Assembly: GCF_001544375.1 (NCBI RefSeq)
Contig: NZ_BCQJ01000004.1
Coordinates: 1 to 64,000 of the forward strand
Origin: Enterococcus canis NBRC 100695
GTDB taxonomy: Bacteria; Bacillota; Bacilli; Lactobacillales; Enterococcaceae
Direction: 5' to 3'
Length of the DNA stretch: 64,000 nt
Below the pieces are notes generated by a model. It worked only from the letters and a program-made list of their open reading frames with translations, was not told where the DNA came from and did not search any database. Below, piece by piece: positions 16,942 to 25,069 of this stretch (its first letter is position 1; the number at the start of each line of letters is the position of its first letter). The position numbers and the translations under genes are program-made.

Positions 16942-16967
16942 AAGAAGACGCCCGAAAGCGTCTTCTT
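16942..16967 (-). terminator. Terminator after the LysM-protein transcript
   Basis: AAGAAGACGC and GCGTCTTCTT pair over 10 bases with a 6-base loop. On the minus strand the stem is followed by TCTTTTTG. Confidence 0.8.
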
Positions 16968-17102
16968 CCCGTAGATAAATCTAGTGGGTCCCCCAATGGC
17001 AAGCGAAACCACTGAAAGGATAATTCTATTGTAACGGAACAAAACCGTTCGATTTTTCTATTTTTTTGTTTTGCGAAAAAATTTACGAGAAACCAACGCT
17101 AG

Positions 17103-17510
17103 TTATGGGATCAGCAATTGCTGTTGCGGATACAAGCGGCTATCCTGAAGCTGATTCATCTGCATTAGCCGTTCAACTGATACGTTATGTCTCCGTGCAA
17201 TGGACCAAAGATTATCCTCACTTTTGACTATATAAGTTGTCTCTTTGGTTTGCTCTTCCGTAACTTCCGCCTTTTGAGTTGTTTCGGATTTTTTCTTTGC
17301 TGACTCTTGTTGTACTTTTTCGGTAACCTTAGGCTGGGCAGATTCTGCCGTTGCGTCTGTTGGTACTTGTTGTGCCGCTTCTGTTGCGATTTTTTCTGTT
17401 TGTTCAGCCGGCGTCAATTGAGGATCGGCCGCACTGGACGCAACTGCTGTCACCGCTACACTGACAGAGATTACTAACAACGTTAAAAAAGCAATAACTC
17501 GTTTAAGCAT
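17103..17510 (-). CDS. Small secreted LysM-domain protein
   Basis: 135 residues. A signal peptide (1 to about 27, VTAVASSA) is followed by an Ala/Thr/Glu/Lys-rich spacer (about 28-90) and one C-terminal LysM domain (about 91-135) containing YIVKSEDNLWSIARRHNVS and ending at the very last residues. It should bind peptidoglycan or chitin-like glycans. Its ATG lies inside the preceding gene (8-base overlap) with no clear ribosome site, so translation is probably coupled to the coiled-coil protein. A tight genetic link between a cytoplasmic coiled coil and a secreted LysM protein is unusual. Confidence 0.85.
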   Translation of the reverse strand: MLKRVIAFLTLLVISVSVAVTAVASSAADPQLTPAEQTEKIATEAAQQVPTDATAESAQPKVTEKVQQESAKKKSETTQKAEVTEEQTKETTYIVKSEDNLWSIARRHNVSVERLMQMNQLQDSRLYPQQQLLIP

Positions 17511-18492
17511 CGAATCCAGACAAACGTTTCAGTCTATCTTGTAATTCATCATAGATTGCCAATACTTCTGCCCGTGATTCTTCCACTTGGTTAGAGATTA
17601 CCTTAGCACGATTTCCAATGTTCAAGAATTCTAGTTGCGCTGTATTGATTAGGTGGTTTGCTTCGATTTTCGCATCTTCCACGATTTTGTTAGCTTCACG
17701 CTTAGCAGAAAGCAACACTTCCCCGATATCTTTTTGGGAACGAGCATTTTCCTCTACTAGGTTTTTATTTTGTTCAACCAAATCATTGACTTGTTGCTTC
17801 GTTGCCAGCAAGTCTTCTTTTAGTTTTTCAACGTCTTCGACACCTTGGTTTTCTTTCAGCTCTTGCAAAGTAGTAGCTAAGCTATCTTTTTCAGTTTGCA
17901 AGGCAGCTAATTGTGCTTCAAAATCATTTTGTGCTTTAGCTTGAGTTTCTTTGCTTGTTGTCAATTCTTGTTCTAGGGCACTGATTTTTTCAGCTGCGTC
18001 TTTTTGCGCTTCCACTTTCGCTTCTAATTCTTTTTTGTCATTTTCAGCGGCGGTATTGCGATTGCGTTCAGCTGTCAATTCGATTTCCAAACGTTGAATT
18101 TCACTTTGTAGTTGTTGTGTACGATCTTGGTTAGGTGTGTTGTTTGCTTTCGTTTCCAATTGGCGATTCTTCTCCATCTGTTCTTTTAATTCGTCTTCTA
18201 ATTCTGTCATAGAAAGGTCCAAACGAGCTTTTTCCGTTTGCAGTTGCTCTAGCTCTAAACGCAGCTTGTCTGTTTCAACAGTATCAACTGCTGGACTTGT
18301 CTGTGCCTGCGCTAGTTCTGCTTCCAATTCTTGGCGAATTTGTTGAAGACGTTGATTTTCTTGCTCTAATGCTTGTACAGTATCTTCTTGTGGTGCAGCC
18401 TGTGTTGGCTGTCCCGTTTCTCCCGTCAGCTCATTTAATGTATCTGTTTGTAAGCCACCGATTTTTTTGATCAACTTTTTCTTACTTGCCAT
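17503..18492 (-). CDS. Long coiled-coil protein with a DivIVA-like C-terminal segment
   Basis: 329 residues, no signal peptide or membrane segment. A short head (about 1-40, KKKLIKKIGGLQTDTLNEL) leads into a nearly continuous Glu/Gln/Leu-rich coiled coil (about 41-245). The end (about 250-325: LLSAKREANKIVEDAKIEAN and what follows) resembles the C-terminal helix of DivIVA/GpsB-type proteins. No true DivIVA N-terminal lipid-binding domain is visible. It is probably a filament or scaffold component. GGGAG lies before the ATG; it follows the membrane coiled-coil gene by 15 bases. Confidence 0.75.
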   Translation of the reverse strand: MASKKKLIKKIGGLQTDTLNELTGETGQPTQAAPQEDTVQALEQENQRLQQIRQELEAELAQAQTSPAVDTVETDKLRLELEQLQTEKARLDLSMTELEDELKEQMEKNRQLETKANNTPNQDRTQQLQSEIQRLEIELTAERNRNTAAENDKKELEAKVEAQKDAAEKISALEQELTTSKETQAKAQNDFEAQLAALQTEKDSLATTLQELKENQGVEDVEKLKEDLLATKQQVNDLVEQNKNLVEENARSQKDIGEVLLSAKREANKIVEDAKIEANHLINTAQLEFLNIGNRAKVISNQVEESRAEVLAIYDELQDRLKRLSGFDA

Positions 18493-18507
18493 CTCTACTC
18501 CCTCGCT

Positions 18508-19218
18508 TTAATTCATAATTTTTTTCAGTGGTTCGCCCTGTTTCTCCCGAACAAATATCATGTAATCCTTCACTCGATGATTTTCTTTCTGATGATTCAT
18601 AGTAAAATCCAGCATCATTAACGGTTTGATTTGGTCCGCATCGGCTGCCAGCTGTTCAAAATTGGCTTGAACAGTTTGATAGTTTTCCTCATCCATCAAA
18701 CGACTGTAAAGTGAGAGCGTATAGTTTTTTTCTTTAGCATCCACAAAAATTCGGACATCTGTGTCACCTAGGTAAGGCGTCAAGGCTTCCGCAATCTGAC
18801 TTTCGTAGTCTGCTAATTTTTCTTGGTTATCCACTAACAAAAGGGCTTCCCACGGAATCGACAATGTTTGCCAAGTGTCTTTCGTGTATGTAGTCAATTC
18901 TTCTTTGGGTATGATCACTTTATCTAGCTGCAGCTGTTGCGCTTCGATGCGCTGTTGCTGTGCGGTGATCTGTGTGCGGAGTTCTTGTTGCTGCTGCTGT
19001 TGGTAAAGGAAAAGACCGCTAAACAAAAGCAGTAACAGAATGAATCCGCCAAATAGGACAAATTGCAGTTCTGAGGTTTGGGTCAAGCGATAAAGTCGCA
19101 GTTTCCGATCCAACTCCGGTTCATCAAAAGTTGTTTGAAACGCTTCAATCTTTTGATACAAAAAGTAACCGGATATTCCCAGCAACAAGATCCCTATTAC
19201 GATAATAAAAATAGTCAT
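18508..19218 (-). CDS. Unknown membrane protein with two membrane segments and a coiled coil
   Basis: 236 residues. Membrane segments at about 3-23 and 55-73 are separated by a short cytoplasmic or extracellular charged loop, then a Gln-rich coiled coil (about 75-100, QQQQQQELRTQITAQQQRI) and a soluble alpha/beta C-terminal domain (about 105-236). No family recognised. It is the first gene of the unit running to 17103, with AAGGA before the ATG. As the only integral membrane member of that unit it may tether the two coiled-coil proteins to the membrane. Confidence 0.7.
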   Translation of the reverse strand: MTIFIIVIGILLLGISGYFLYQKIEAFQTTFDEPELDRKLRLYRLTQTSELQFVLFGGFILLLLLFSGLFLYQQQQQQELRTQITAQQQRIEAQQLQLDKVIIPKEELTTYTKDTWQTLSIPWEALLLVDNQEKLADYESQIAEALTPYLGDTDVRIFVDAKEKNYTLSLYSRLMDEENYQTVQANFEQLAADADQIKPLMMLDFTMNHQKENHRVKDYMIFVREKQGEPLKKIMN

Positions 19219-19299
19219 TGAATGATTCCTTTCTGAAAAATAGGGAGTTGTTGCAAAATATCATAGACGTTTCTATCTTAGCATTCTCCTTGACAAAAA

Positions 19300-19333
19300 G
19301 TCTATCTAAAACTTATAAAAAGTTTAAATAGAC
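19300..19333. repeat. Imperfect inverted repeat upstream of the coiled-coil operon
   Basis: GTCTAT and AAACTT on the left are mirrored by AAGTTT and ATAGAC on the right, about 80 bases before the start codon at 19218. It could be an operator or a transcript hairpin. It has no run of T suited to termination. Confidence 0.4.
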
Positions 19334-19411
19334 GAACGTTATCTTGCTTTTCCAGCAATTTTGTCCCCATTTTTTCTCACTCTTAAAAGGATCTCCCGCT
19401 ACTAATCCGCA

Positions 19412-19444
19412 CAAAAAAACTGCGGTGCTCTTCATGCACCGCAG
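19412..19444 (-). terminator. Terminator after the ABC exporter operon
   Basis: CTGCGGTGC (19420-19428) and GCACCGCAG (19436-19444) form a 9-bp stem with a 7-base loop. On the minus strand it is followed by seven T. It starts right after the exporter stop codon. Confidence 0.88.
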
Positions 19445-19450
19445 CTTCCT

Positions 19451-21325
19451 CTATGCTAATTCGACTGCACCGGTATACAGTTGGTAATACATTCCTTTTT
19501 CGGCTAACAGACTTTCATGATCGCCCCGTTCAATAATTCGGCCATGGTCCATTACCATAATGACATCTGAGTTTTGGATTGTCGATAAACGGTGAGCAAT
19601 AACAAAAACAGTCCGCCCGTGCATCAAGCCATCCATTCCTTTTTGAACGATGCCCTCAGTCCGCGTATCAATACTAGACGTCGCTTCGTCCATAATCATC
19701 ACTGGTGGGTCAGCAATCGCTGCTCGAGCGATGGCTAGGAGTTGCCGTTGTCCTTGTGACAAACCTTCACCATCCCCGGTGATTACGGTGTCATAACCAT
19801 CAGGTAGATTATCAATAAAGCCATCAGCATTGGCTAATTTAGCCGCAGCTAATACATCGTCATCGCTGGCGTCTAGCTTGCCGTAGCGAATATTTTCGCG
19901 AATTGTGCCGGTAAACAAGTGGGTATCCTGCAAAACGATCCCTAATGAACGGCGTAGTGAGTGCTTTTTGATTTTCTTGATATTGATGCCATCATATCGA
20001 ATTTTACCGTCTTGAATATCATAGAACCGGTTAATCAAATTGGTGATGGTGGTTTTCCCGGCACCAGTTGCCCCCACAAAGGCGACTTTTTGACCTGGCT
20101 TCGCGTATAGATTGATATCATGCAGAATCATATTTTTGCCATCGTAGGAGAAATCAACATCTTCAAAAGTCACGTCACCTGTAAGTTCGGTATAGGTGAT
20201 AGTCCCGTCTTCATGAGGATGCTTCCAAGCCCAAAGACCGGTTCTTTCTGGTGCTTCGACCAGTTGACCGCTTTGCCACTTAGCATTGACTAACGTGACA
20301 TAGCCATCATCTACTTCGGAAGGTTCATCCATCAATTCAAAGATTCGTTCCGCCCCAGCCAGTGCCATAATCACAAAGTTAATTTGTTGAGAAATTTGGC
20401 TGATAGGCATATTCAAAGAGCGACTTAGTTGTAGGAAGGAGGCAATCATCCCAATGGTCAGCCCACTGATTCCATAAACGGAGAACAAACCGCCCACGAT
20501 GGCGACTAAGACATACTGGATATTCAGCAAGTTCATCATGATTGGCATCAAGGTATTGGCGTAGACATTGGCTTGCGTAGCACTTTTCCGTAAATCTTCA
20601 TTGATTGCATCAAATTGTTGAATAGCTTTTTCTTCATGATTGAAGATTTTCACGACTTTTTGACCATGCATCATTTCTTCAATATAACCATTAACAATCC
20701 CTAAATCGCGCTGTTGTTGACCAAAGAAACGGCCACTGCGCCCAGCTATAAAGCGGATTGTCATAAACATAACAGTTACGGAGAACATGACGAAAATCGT
20801 CAAGGGCACACTAATAGTAAACATCGCCACAAAGACACTAACAAAGGTCACTAAGGCCGCAATCAAGTTGGGGATACTTTGCGAGATCATTTGCCGCAAG
20901 GTATCAATATCATTGGTGTAGTGACTCATAACATCCCCAAAGGTATGTTGGTCAAAATAGCGAATTGGCAAAGTTTCCATGTGACTAAACAAGCTGTCAC
21001 GAATATATTTCTGTGTGCCTTCACTGACGTTTACCATAATCAAGTTATAGGCCAAAGTAGAGACAACCCCAACCCCATAAATCAAGGCCATTGAGGCGAT
21101 TGCTTTAATTAAGCCGCTAAAAACCGGATTTGGGGTATTCAACAACGGTGTAATATAGCCGTCAATGACCACTTGTAAGAATAACGAGCCGCGGACATTG
21201 GCATAAGCGCTAATAATAATGCAGGCAAAGACAATCAACAGCTGGAATTTGTAATGAACAAACATATAGCTGAAGATACGTTTTAAGGTACCTAAAGGAT
21301 TTTTACTGGTTCGTTTATTCGCCAT
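19451..21325 (-). CDS. ABC exporter half-transporter, subunit with the intact ATPase residues
   Basis: 624 residues. Six membrane segments (to about 325) precede a nucleotide-binding domain. Walker A is GATGAGKTT, Walker B VMIMDEATSSID with the catalytic Glu, and the switch His is in IAHRLST. The signature is LSQGQ rather than LSGGQ. An insert of about 25 residues precedes the ATPase domain (WAWKHPHEDGTI). Together with the next gene it should form a heterodimeric multidrug or lipid exporter of the LmrCD/EfrCD kind. The ATG at 21325 has AAAGGA ten bases upstream and overlaps the previous gene by 11 bases; a further upstream ATG lacks a ribosome site. Confidence 0.9.
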   Translation of the reverse strand: MANKRTSKNPLGTLKRIFSYMFVHYKFQLLIVFACIIISAYANVRGSLFLQVVIDGYITPLLNTPNPVFSGLIKAIASMALIYGVGVVSTLAYNLIMVNVSEGTQKYIRDSLFSHMETLPIRYFDQHTFGDVMSHYTNDIDTLRQMISQSIPNLIAALVTFVSVFVAMFTISVPLTIFVMFSVTVMFMTIRFIAGRSGRFFGQQQRDLGIVNGYIEEMMHGQKVVKIFNHEEKAIQQFDAINEDLRKSATQANVYANTLMPIMMNLLNIQYVLVAIVGGLFSVYGISGLTIGMIASFLQLSRSLNMPISQISQQINFVIMALAGAERIFELMDEPSEVDDGYVTLVNAKWQSGQLVEAPERTGLWAWKHPHEDGTITYTELTGDVTFEDVDFSYDGKNMILHDINLYAKPGQKVAFVGATGAGKTTITNLINRFYDIQDGKIRYDGINIKKIKKHSLRRSLGIVLQDTHLFTGTIRENIRYGKLDASDDDVLAAAKLANADGFIDNLPDGYDTVITGDGEGLSQGQRQLLAIARAAIADPPVMIMDEATSSIDTRTEGIVQKGMDGLMHGRTVFVIAHRLSTIQNSDVIMVMDHGRIIERGDHESLLAEKGMYYQLYTGAVELA

Positions 21326-23051
21326 GTTCACCAAATCCTTTCTGTTGAGATTCATATACTTCGCGGTAAATCTGGTTGGTTTCCATCAATTCTGCCGGGG
21401 TTCCGATAGCATTGATTTCACCACGATCTAACACAATAATCTTGTCAGCATCTTCCACTGAACTGATTCGCTGTGCAATGATAAAGGTCGTAGTTCCCGG
21501 AATTTCCTTTTTCAAGCCTTCGCGGATCAAGCGATCGGTTTTTGTATCGACAGCGCTAGTGGAATCATCCATAATCAAAATCTTCGGTTTTTTCAACAAG
21601 GCCCGCGCAATCGTCAACCGTTGCTTTTGCCCACCGGAGACATTCGTGCCGCCTTGGGATAGGACCGTGTCATACTTATCTGGAAATTCTTGGATAAAGC
21701 TATCCGCCTGAGCGATTTTCGCCACCCGTTCGATGTCCCCATCAGTGGCGTCTTCATTTCCCCACTTCAAATTCTCTTTGATAGTGCCGGAGAAAAGCAC
21801 ATTGTTTTGTAAGACCATAGAAACTTGATCCCGCAATGTTTTCAGGTCGTACTCCCGCACATCGTGGTCGCCGACTTTCACAGAACCCATGGTGACATCG
21901 TATAAGCGCGGTATCAACTGTACTAAGGTGGACTTGGAGCTTCCGGTGCCTCCGATGATCCCCACCATCTCGCCGGATTTGATTTTAAAGGAGGCATGCT
22001 TCAACGCCAATTTTTCTGGATCATTGGCATAACTAAAGCAGACGTCATCAAATTCTACATCGCCATTAGGTACATCAAACAGCGGATTTTCCGGATTAGT
22101 CAAATCACTTTTTTCATCCATCACCGCTACAATCCGCTCAGCAGAAGCGCGGGCAATGATGACCATAACAAAAACCATCGACATCATGTTCAAAGCCATC
22201 AGAATTTGCATAGCATAGGTAAACATGCTGACTAATTCGCCAGTGGTCATGCTATTACTTACTACCAGCTTCGCACCTAGCCAAGAAATTAACAAGATGG
22301 TCGTGTACATACACAATTGCATCAAAGGACTGTTAAAAGCCACGATACGTTGTGCTAGTGAGAAACGTTGGTACATTTCCGTCGAAACTTCTTCAAACTT
22401 ACCCCGTTCAAAGTCTTCCCGCACGTAAGATTTCACGACGCGAATCCCCTGCAAATTTTCTTGGACCACTTGATTCAAGCGGTCATAGACTTTAAAGACC
22501 TTCTCAAAAATTGGATGGGCAAAACGCACGATTAAGAAAAGACCAACTGCTAAGAATGGCACGATTACTAAAAAGATCCAGGCCAACTCTTTATTAATGA
22601 CAAAAGCCATCGCTAAAGAGAAAATAAAAATCAACGGACTGCGGATCAAGATACGAATGACCATTTGATAGGCATTTTGTACATTGGTTACGTCGGTGGT
22701 CAGACGAGTAACTAAACTCGAGCTAGAGAAACGGTCGATATTGGAGAAAGAAAATTCCTGAATATCACCAAATAGTCGTTTACGAATATTTTTCGCAAAC
22801 CCAGCCGAGGCAATCGCCGCATAACGTCCTGACATGGCCCCGAAAAACAAGGCAATAACGGCTAGAACAAATAAAAGTCCGCCGATCATCAGGATTTTCT
22901 GCATATCGCCTTTTTCGATTCCTTGGTCAATCAGCATGGCCATCACTAATGGAATCACGATATCTAGAATCACTTCCCCGGTTACAAACACGGGGGTCAA
23001 GAAGGATTCCTTCTTATATTCCTTGACATTACTTAGTAAGGTTTTTAACAT
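21315..23051 (-). CDS. ABC exporter half-transporter, subunit with degenerate ATPase residues
   Basis: 578 residues: transmembrane domain (about 1-310) and nucleotide-binding domain. Walker A reads GGTGSSKST (Ser for the usual Gly), Walker B ends ILIMDDSTSAVD (Asp for the catalytic Glu), and the switch region is IIAQRIS (Gln for His). The signature VSGGQ is normal. Hence its own ATP site should be non-hydrolytic, while its signature completes the active site of the partner. This asymmetry is characteristic of heterodimeric exporters such as TM287/288 and LmrCD. The ATG shares one base with the stop of the MarR gene, so all three form one operon. Confidence 0.9.
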   Translation of the reverse strand: MLKTLLSNVKEYKKESFLTPVFVTGEVILDIVIPLVMAMLIDQGIEKGDMQKILMIGGLLFVLAVIALFFGAMSGRYAAIASAGFAKNIRKRLFGDIQEFSFSNIDRFSSSSLVTRLTTDVTNVQNAYQMVIRILIRSPLIFIFSLAMAFVINKELAWIFLVIVPFLAVGLFLIVRFAHPIFEKVFKVYDRLNQVVQENLQGIRVVKSYVREDFERGKFEEVSTEMYQRFSLAQRIVAFNSPLMQLCMYTTILLISWLGAKLVVSNSMTTGELVSMFTYAMQILMALNMMSMVFVMVIIARASAERIVAVMDEKSDLTNPENPLFDVPNGDVEFDDVCFSYANDPEKLALKHASFKIKSGEMVGIIGGTGSSKSTLVQLIPRLYDVTMGSVKVGDHDVREYDLKTLRDQVSMVLQNNVLFSGTIKENLKWGNEDATDGDIERVAKIAQADSFIQEFPDKYDTVLSQGGTNVSGGQKQRLTIARALLKKPKILIMDDSTSAVDTKTDRLIREGLKKEIPGTTTFIIAQRISSVEDADKIIVLDRGEINAIGTPAELMETNQIYREVYESQQKGFGEHGE

Positions 23052-23482
23052 TAAATCCCCTCCTCGGTATTTTGATAAATCTGGTCGATCACTTGAAAGA
23101 ATGTCTGTAAGTCTGCTGCCGAAATATCACGGGCCAACTGCTGGTTGATTTCTTGAAAAATCGCCACTGACTGCTGATGCAACTCAGTTCCCGTTGTTGT
23201 CAGCTGAATCGTTTTCAAGCGCCCATCTGTTGGTGAGCTAGTTCGTTCAATCACCGCGGACTTTTCCAAATGCTGCAAGATACCCGTAGCGGTGGAGCGG
23301 CGGATATTAAAATTTTGCTCCAAATCCCGCTGATAAACTGCCGGTTGATTGTTGCCTATGTAATGAACAAATAAGATCTGCATTGGTGAATATTCACCGG
23401 CAAAATGCTGCTTAAAGGTTGCACTGATAAACCGAAAAATCTCGTTAGACAGATTTTTTACCGCAATTCCCACTGATTTCAA
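23051..23482 (-). CDS. MarR-family transcriptional regulator
   Basis: 143 residues from a TTG start that has AAAGGAGG eight bases upstream. A winged helix occupies about 35-100, with NQPAVYQRDLEQNF and RRSTATGILQHLEKS as the recognition region and a beta-wing TSSPTDGRLKTIQLT. It is the first gene of the exporter operon and probably represses it, releasing on binding a small molecule. A 15-bp perfect palindrome on the promoter -35 element is a good operator candidate. Confidence 0.9.
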   Translation of the reverse strand: MKSVGIAVKNLSNEIFRFISATFKQHFAGEYSPMQILFVHYIGNNQPAVYQRDLEQNFNIRRSTATGILQHLEKSAVIERTSSPTDGRLKTIQLTTTGTELHQQSVAIFQEINQQLARDISAADLQTFFQVIDQIYQNTEEGI

Positions 23483-23521
23483 GCTGCAGGCCTCCTTTCA
23501 AAAAATGTTCGCCTCCTAACT

Positions 23522-23550
23522 ATTTTAGAGAAAATAAAATTCTTTGTCAA
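23522..23550 (-). promoter_or_regulatory. Promoter of the marR-exporter operon
   Basis: On the minus strand TTGACA (23550-23545), a 17-base spacer and TAAAAT (23527-23522) lie about 40 bases before the start codon. The -35 matches the consensus fully and the -10 in five of six bases. Confidence 0.8.
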
Positions 23551-23554
23551 AGAA
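23540..23554. promoter_or_regulatory. Palindromic operator candidate for the MarR regulator
   Basis: TTCTTTGTCAAAGAA is a perfect dyad of seven bases per arm with one central base. It covers the -35 hexamer of the promoter of the operon, a typical place for a MarR repressor site. Confidence 0.6.
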
Positions 23555-23611
23555 TCAAACTAACTGTTTTCCCTATATTTCCATGAAAAAATCTTCATTT
23601 TTCGCCTTTTA

Positions 23612-23655
23612 CAAAAAACAGACGATTCGCCTACTCAAATGAGAGGAACGAATCG
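23612..23655 (-). terminator. Terminator after the DUF2500-like gene
   Basis: CGATTCG and CGAATCG pair across the end of the gene, followed on the minus strand by TCTGTTTTTTG. The long loop includes the stop codon. Confidence 0.55.
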
Positions 23656-23936
23656 CCTTCGAAATGAAGCTGACCGCGTTTTTCCACGGCTTTTAGATAA
23701 ATATCTCGTGAAACTTGAAAGCTTTGGCGTCCTCTTTGGGACTCAAAATGAAGCCAATACTCATAATCTGGCAACTGGGTGCCATCTGTTTGCTGCGTTG
23801 CTATTTGCCGTTTTTCTTTTTCGACTAATAAGGCAGGTAGGACTTCCCCCACAGGCTGTTTGAATCGCTGCCAGCCTTTATAGATTTGCCAAATCAGCAA
23901 TATTCCGATGATAATCAATACCAAATAGCCCATCAT
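23631..23936 (-). CDS. Small DUF2500-like membrane protein
   Basis: 101 residues. One N-terminal membrane segment (about 4-20) and a soluble beta-rich domain. The pattern of a Tyr/Trp-rich strand, then [28 protein letters not shown], fits the DUF2500 family (Y..l..GD.G.L.f.G..f..F). The function of that family is unknown. The ATG overlaps the stop of queG by four bases. Confidence 0.65.
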   Translation of the reverse strand: MMGYLVLIIIGILLIWQIYKGWQRFKQPVGEVLPALLVEKEKRQIATQQTDGTQLPDYEYWLHFESQRGRQSFQVSRDIYLKAVEKRGQLHFEGDSFLSFE

Positions 23937-25069
23937 AGTGTCTCCTTCAGCCGCGCAAGAGCCTGACTGATTTCTTGAGCGGCTTCCTCATCAGTCTCCT
24001 GCTGTAATTTTTCTGCCATAAAGGTCACTAATTCCTGATTGCTTTGGCGAGTGATGGTTGCGATTGCCCACGCAGCCGTTCCGCGAATCACAGGACGGGT
24101 ATCCTCCATGGCTGCTAGTAAAGCCGGTATCGCGCTACGATCACGTGTGTTTGCCAAAGCAATAATAGCATTGCGCTGCAACGGCTTTTTGCCGCGCCAA
24201 GAACCAGCCAAGCGGCCAAAGCGTTCTTTGAATTCTCGATTGCTGATGGTCAGTAACGGTTGTAACTCTGGCATTACTTCTTCTACTACCGGCTCCATCT
24301 CTGGATGAAAGTGAAAATCTTTTCCTTTGTTAAAAGGGCAAACTTGCTGACAAATATCACAACCATAAATCACATTTTTGATCATAGGACGGAATTCTTC
24401 AGCCATAAAGCCTTTCGTTTGTGTTTGATAGGACAAACAGCGGGGCGCATTTAGACGCCCATCCCCTAAGAGTGCCTGCGGTGGGCAAAAATCGATACAG
24501 CGCGTACAGGTGCCACATTGATTTTCTTGCGGCTCATCTGGTGGCAACGCCAAATTCGTAATGATTTCTCCTAAATAGACGTAAGAACCAAATTCAGGTG
24601 TAATCAAAAGACCATTGCGGCCAATAAAGCCCAAGCCTGCTCGCTGTGCTACGGCTACATCAATCAGCTCACCGGTATCCACCATTGGTTTGAAGGTTGT
24701 CTCCGGTACTAGCTCTTTAATTGCTGTAATCAGTTCAGCCATCTTCTCCCGCAAAATCGTGTGATAATCCAGCCCCCAAGAGGCCCGCGCAAACTGACCG
24801 CGTTTGACGCGGCCTTTTTTCACTGGTTGACTTAATTTAGTCGGATAGGCTAACGCAATCGCGATAATCGTGCGCGGTTGTGAAAAAATCTTTTCCGGGT
24901 AGAGGCGTTCCTCCAAAACTTGGTGTTCAAAACCTGAAGTATGTCCAGCGGCCTTTTGTTCTTTTAAACTATCTTCCAAATAAGCAAAGGGCTCAGCCGT
25001 GGTAAAGCCAATCTTGTCGATACCAATCCGCTGACTCGCTTCAATGATTTGTTGTTTCAACTGCTCCAT
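23933..25069 (-). CDS. queG: Epoxyqueuosine reductase
   Basis: 378 residues, the usual length. Catalyses the last step of queuosine synthesis in tRNA, reducing epoxyqueuosine with cobalamin and two [4Fe-4S] clusters. The cluster motifs are [12 protein letters not shown] and [11 protein letters not shown]. The C-terminal part (about 290-378) shows HEAT-like repeats ([20 protein letters not shown] and the following unit). The ATG has GGAG five bases upstream and lies inside the 3' end of the Mga-like gene (29-base overlap). Confidence 0.95.
   Translation of the reverse strand: MEQLKQQIIEASQRIGIDKIGFTTAEPFAYLEDSLKEQKAAGHTSGFEHQVLEERLYPEKIFSQPRTIIAIALAYPTKLSQPVKKGRVKRGQFARASWGLDYHTILREKMAELITAIKELVPETTFKPMVDTGELIDVAVAQRAGLGFIGRNGLLITPEFGSYVYLGEIITNLALPPDEPQENQCGTCTRCIDFCPPQALLGDGRLNAPRCLSYQTQTKGFMAEEFRPMIKNVIYGCDICQQVCPFNKGKDFHFHPEMEPVVEEVMPELQPLLTISNREFKERFGRLAGSWRGKKPLQRNAIIALANTRDRSAIPALLAAMEDTRPVIRGTAAWAIATITRQSNQELVTFMAEKLQQETDEEAAQEISQALARLKETL

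Larger units (their letters stand above)
16780..17102. other. Intergenic region with two terminators and a structured 3' untranslated stretch
   Basis: The 323 bases between the LysM gene and the acidic-repeat gene contain two minus-strand terminators (16942-16967 and 16871-16900), and between the LysM stop and the first of them about 135 bases without a gene. That stretch includes the arms AGTGG and CCACT around a G-rich loop (about 16982-17012). The remainder, 16780-16870, is AT-rich and should hold the promoter of the downstream gene, but I see no convincing pair of hexamers. Confidence 0.6.

Noticed and set aside
16970-17035. Cyclic-di-AMP riboswitch, because of the nearby LysM gene
   Set aside because: The stretch is downstream of the LysM gene, and the conserved core of that riboswitch is not found on either strand.
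19290-19318. Plus-strand promoter TTGACA-17-TTATAA
   Set aside because: No plus-strand gene follows, and the next hairpin lacks a T run on that strand. Probably chance in AT-rich sequence.
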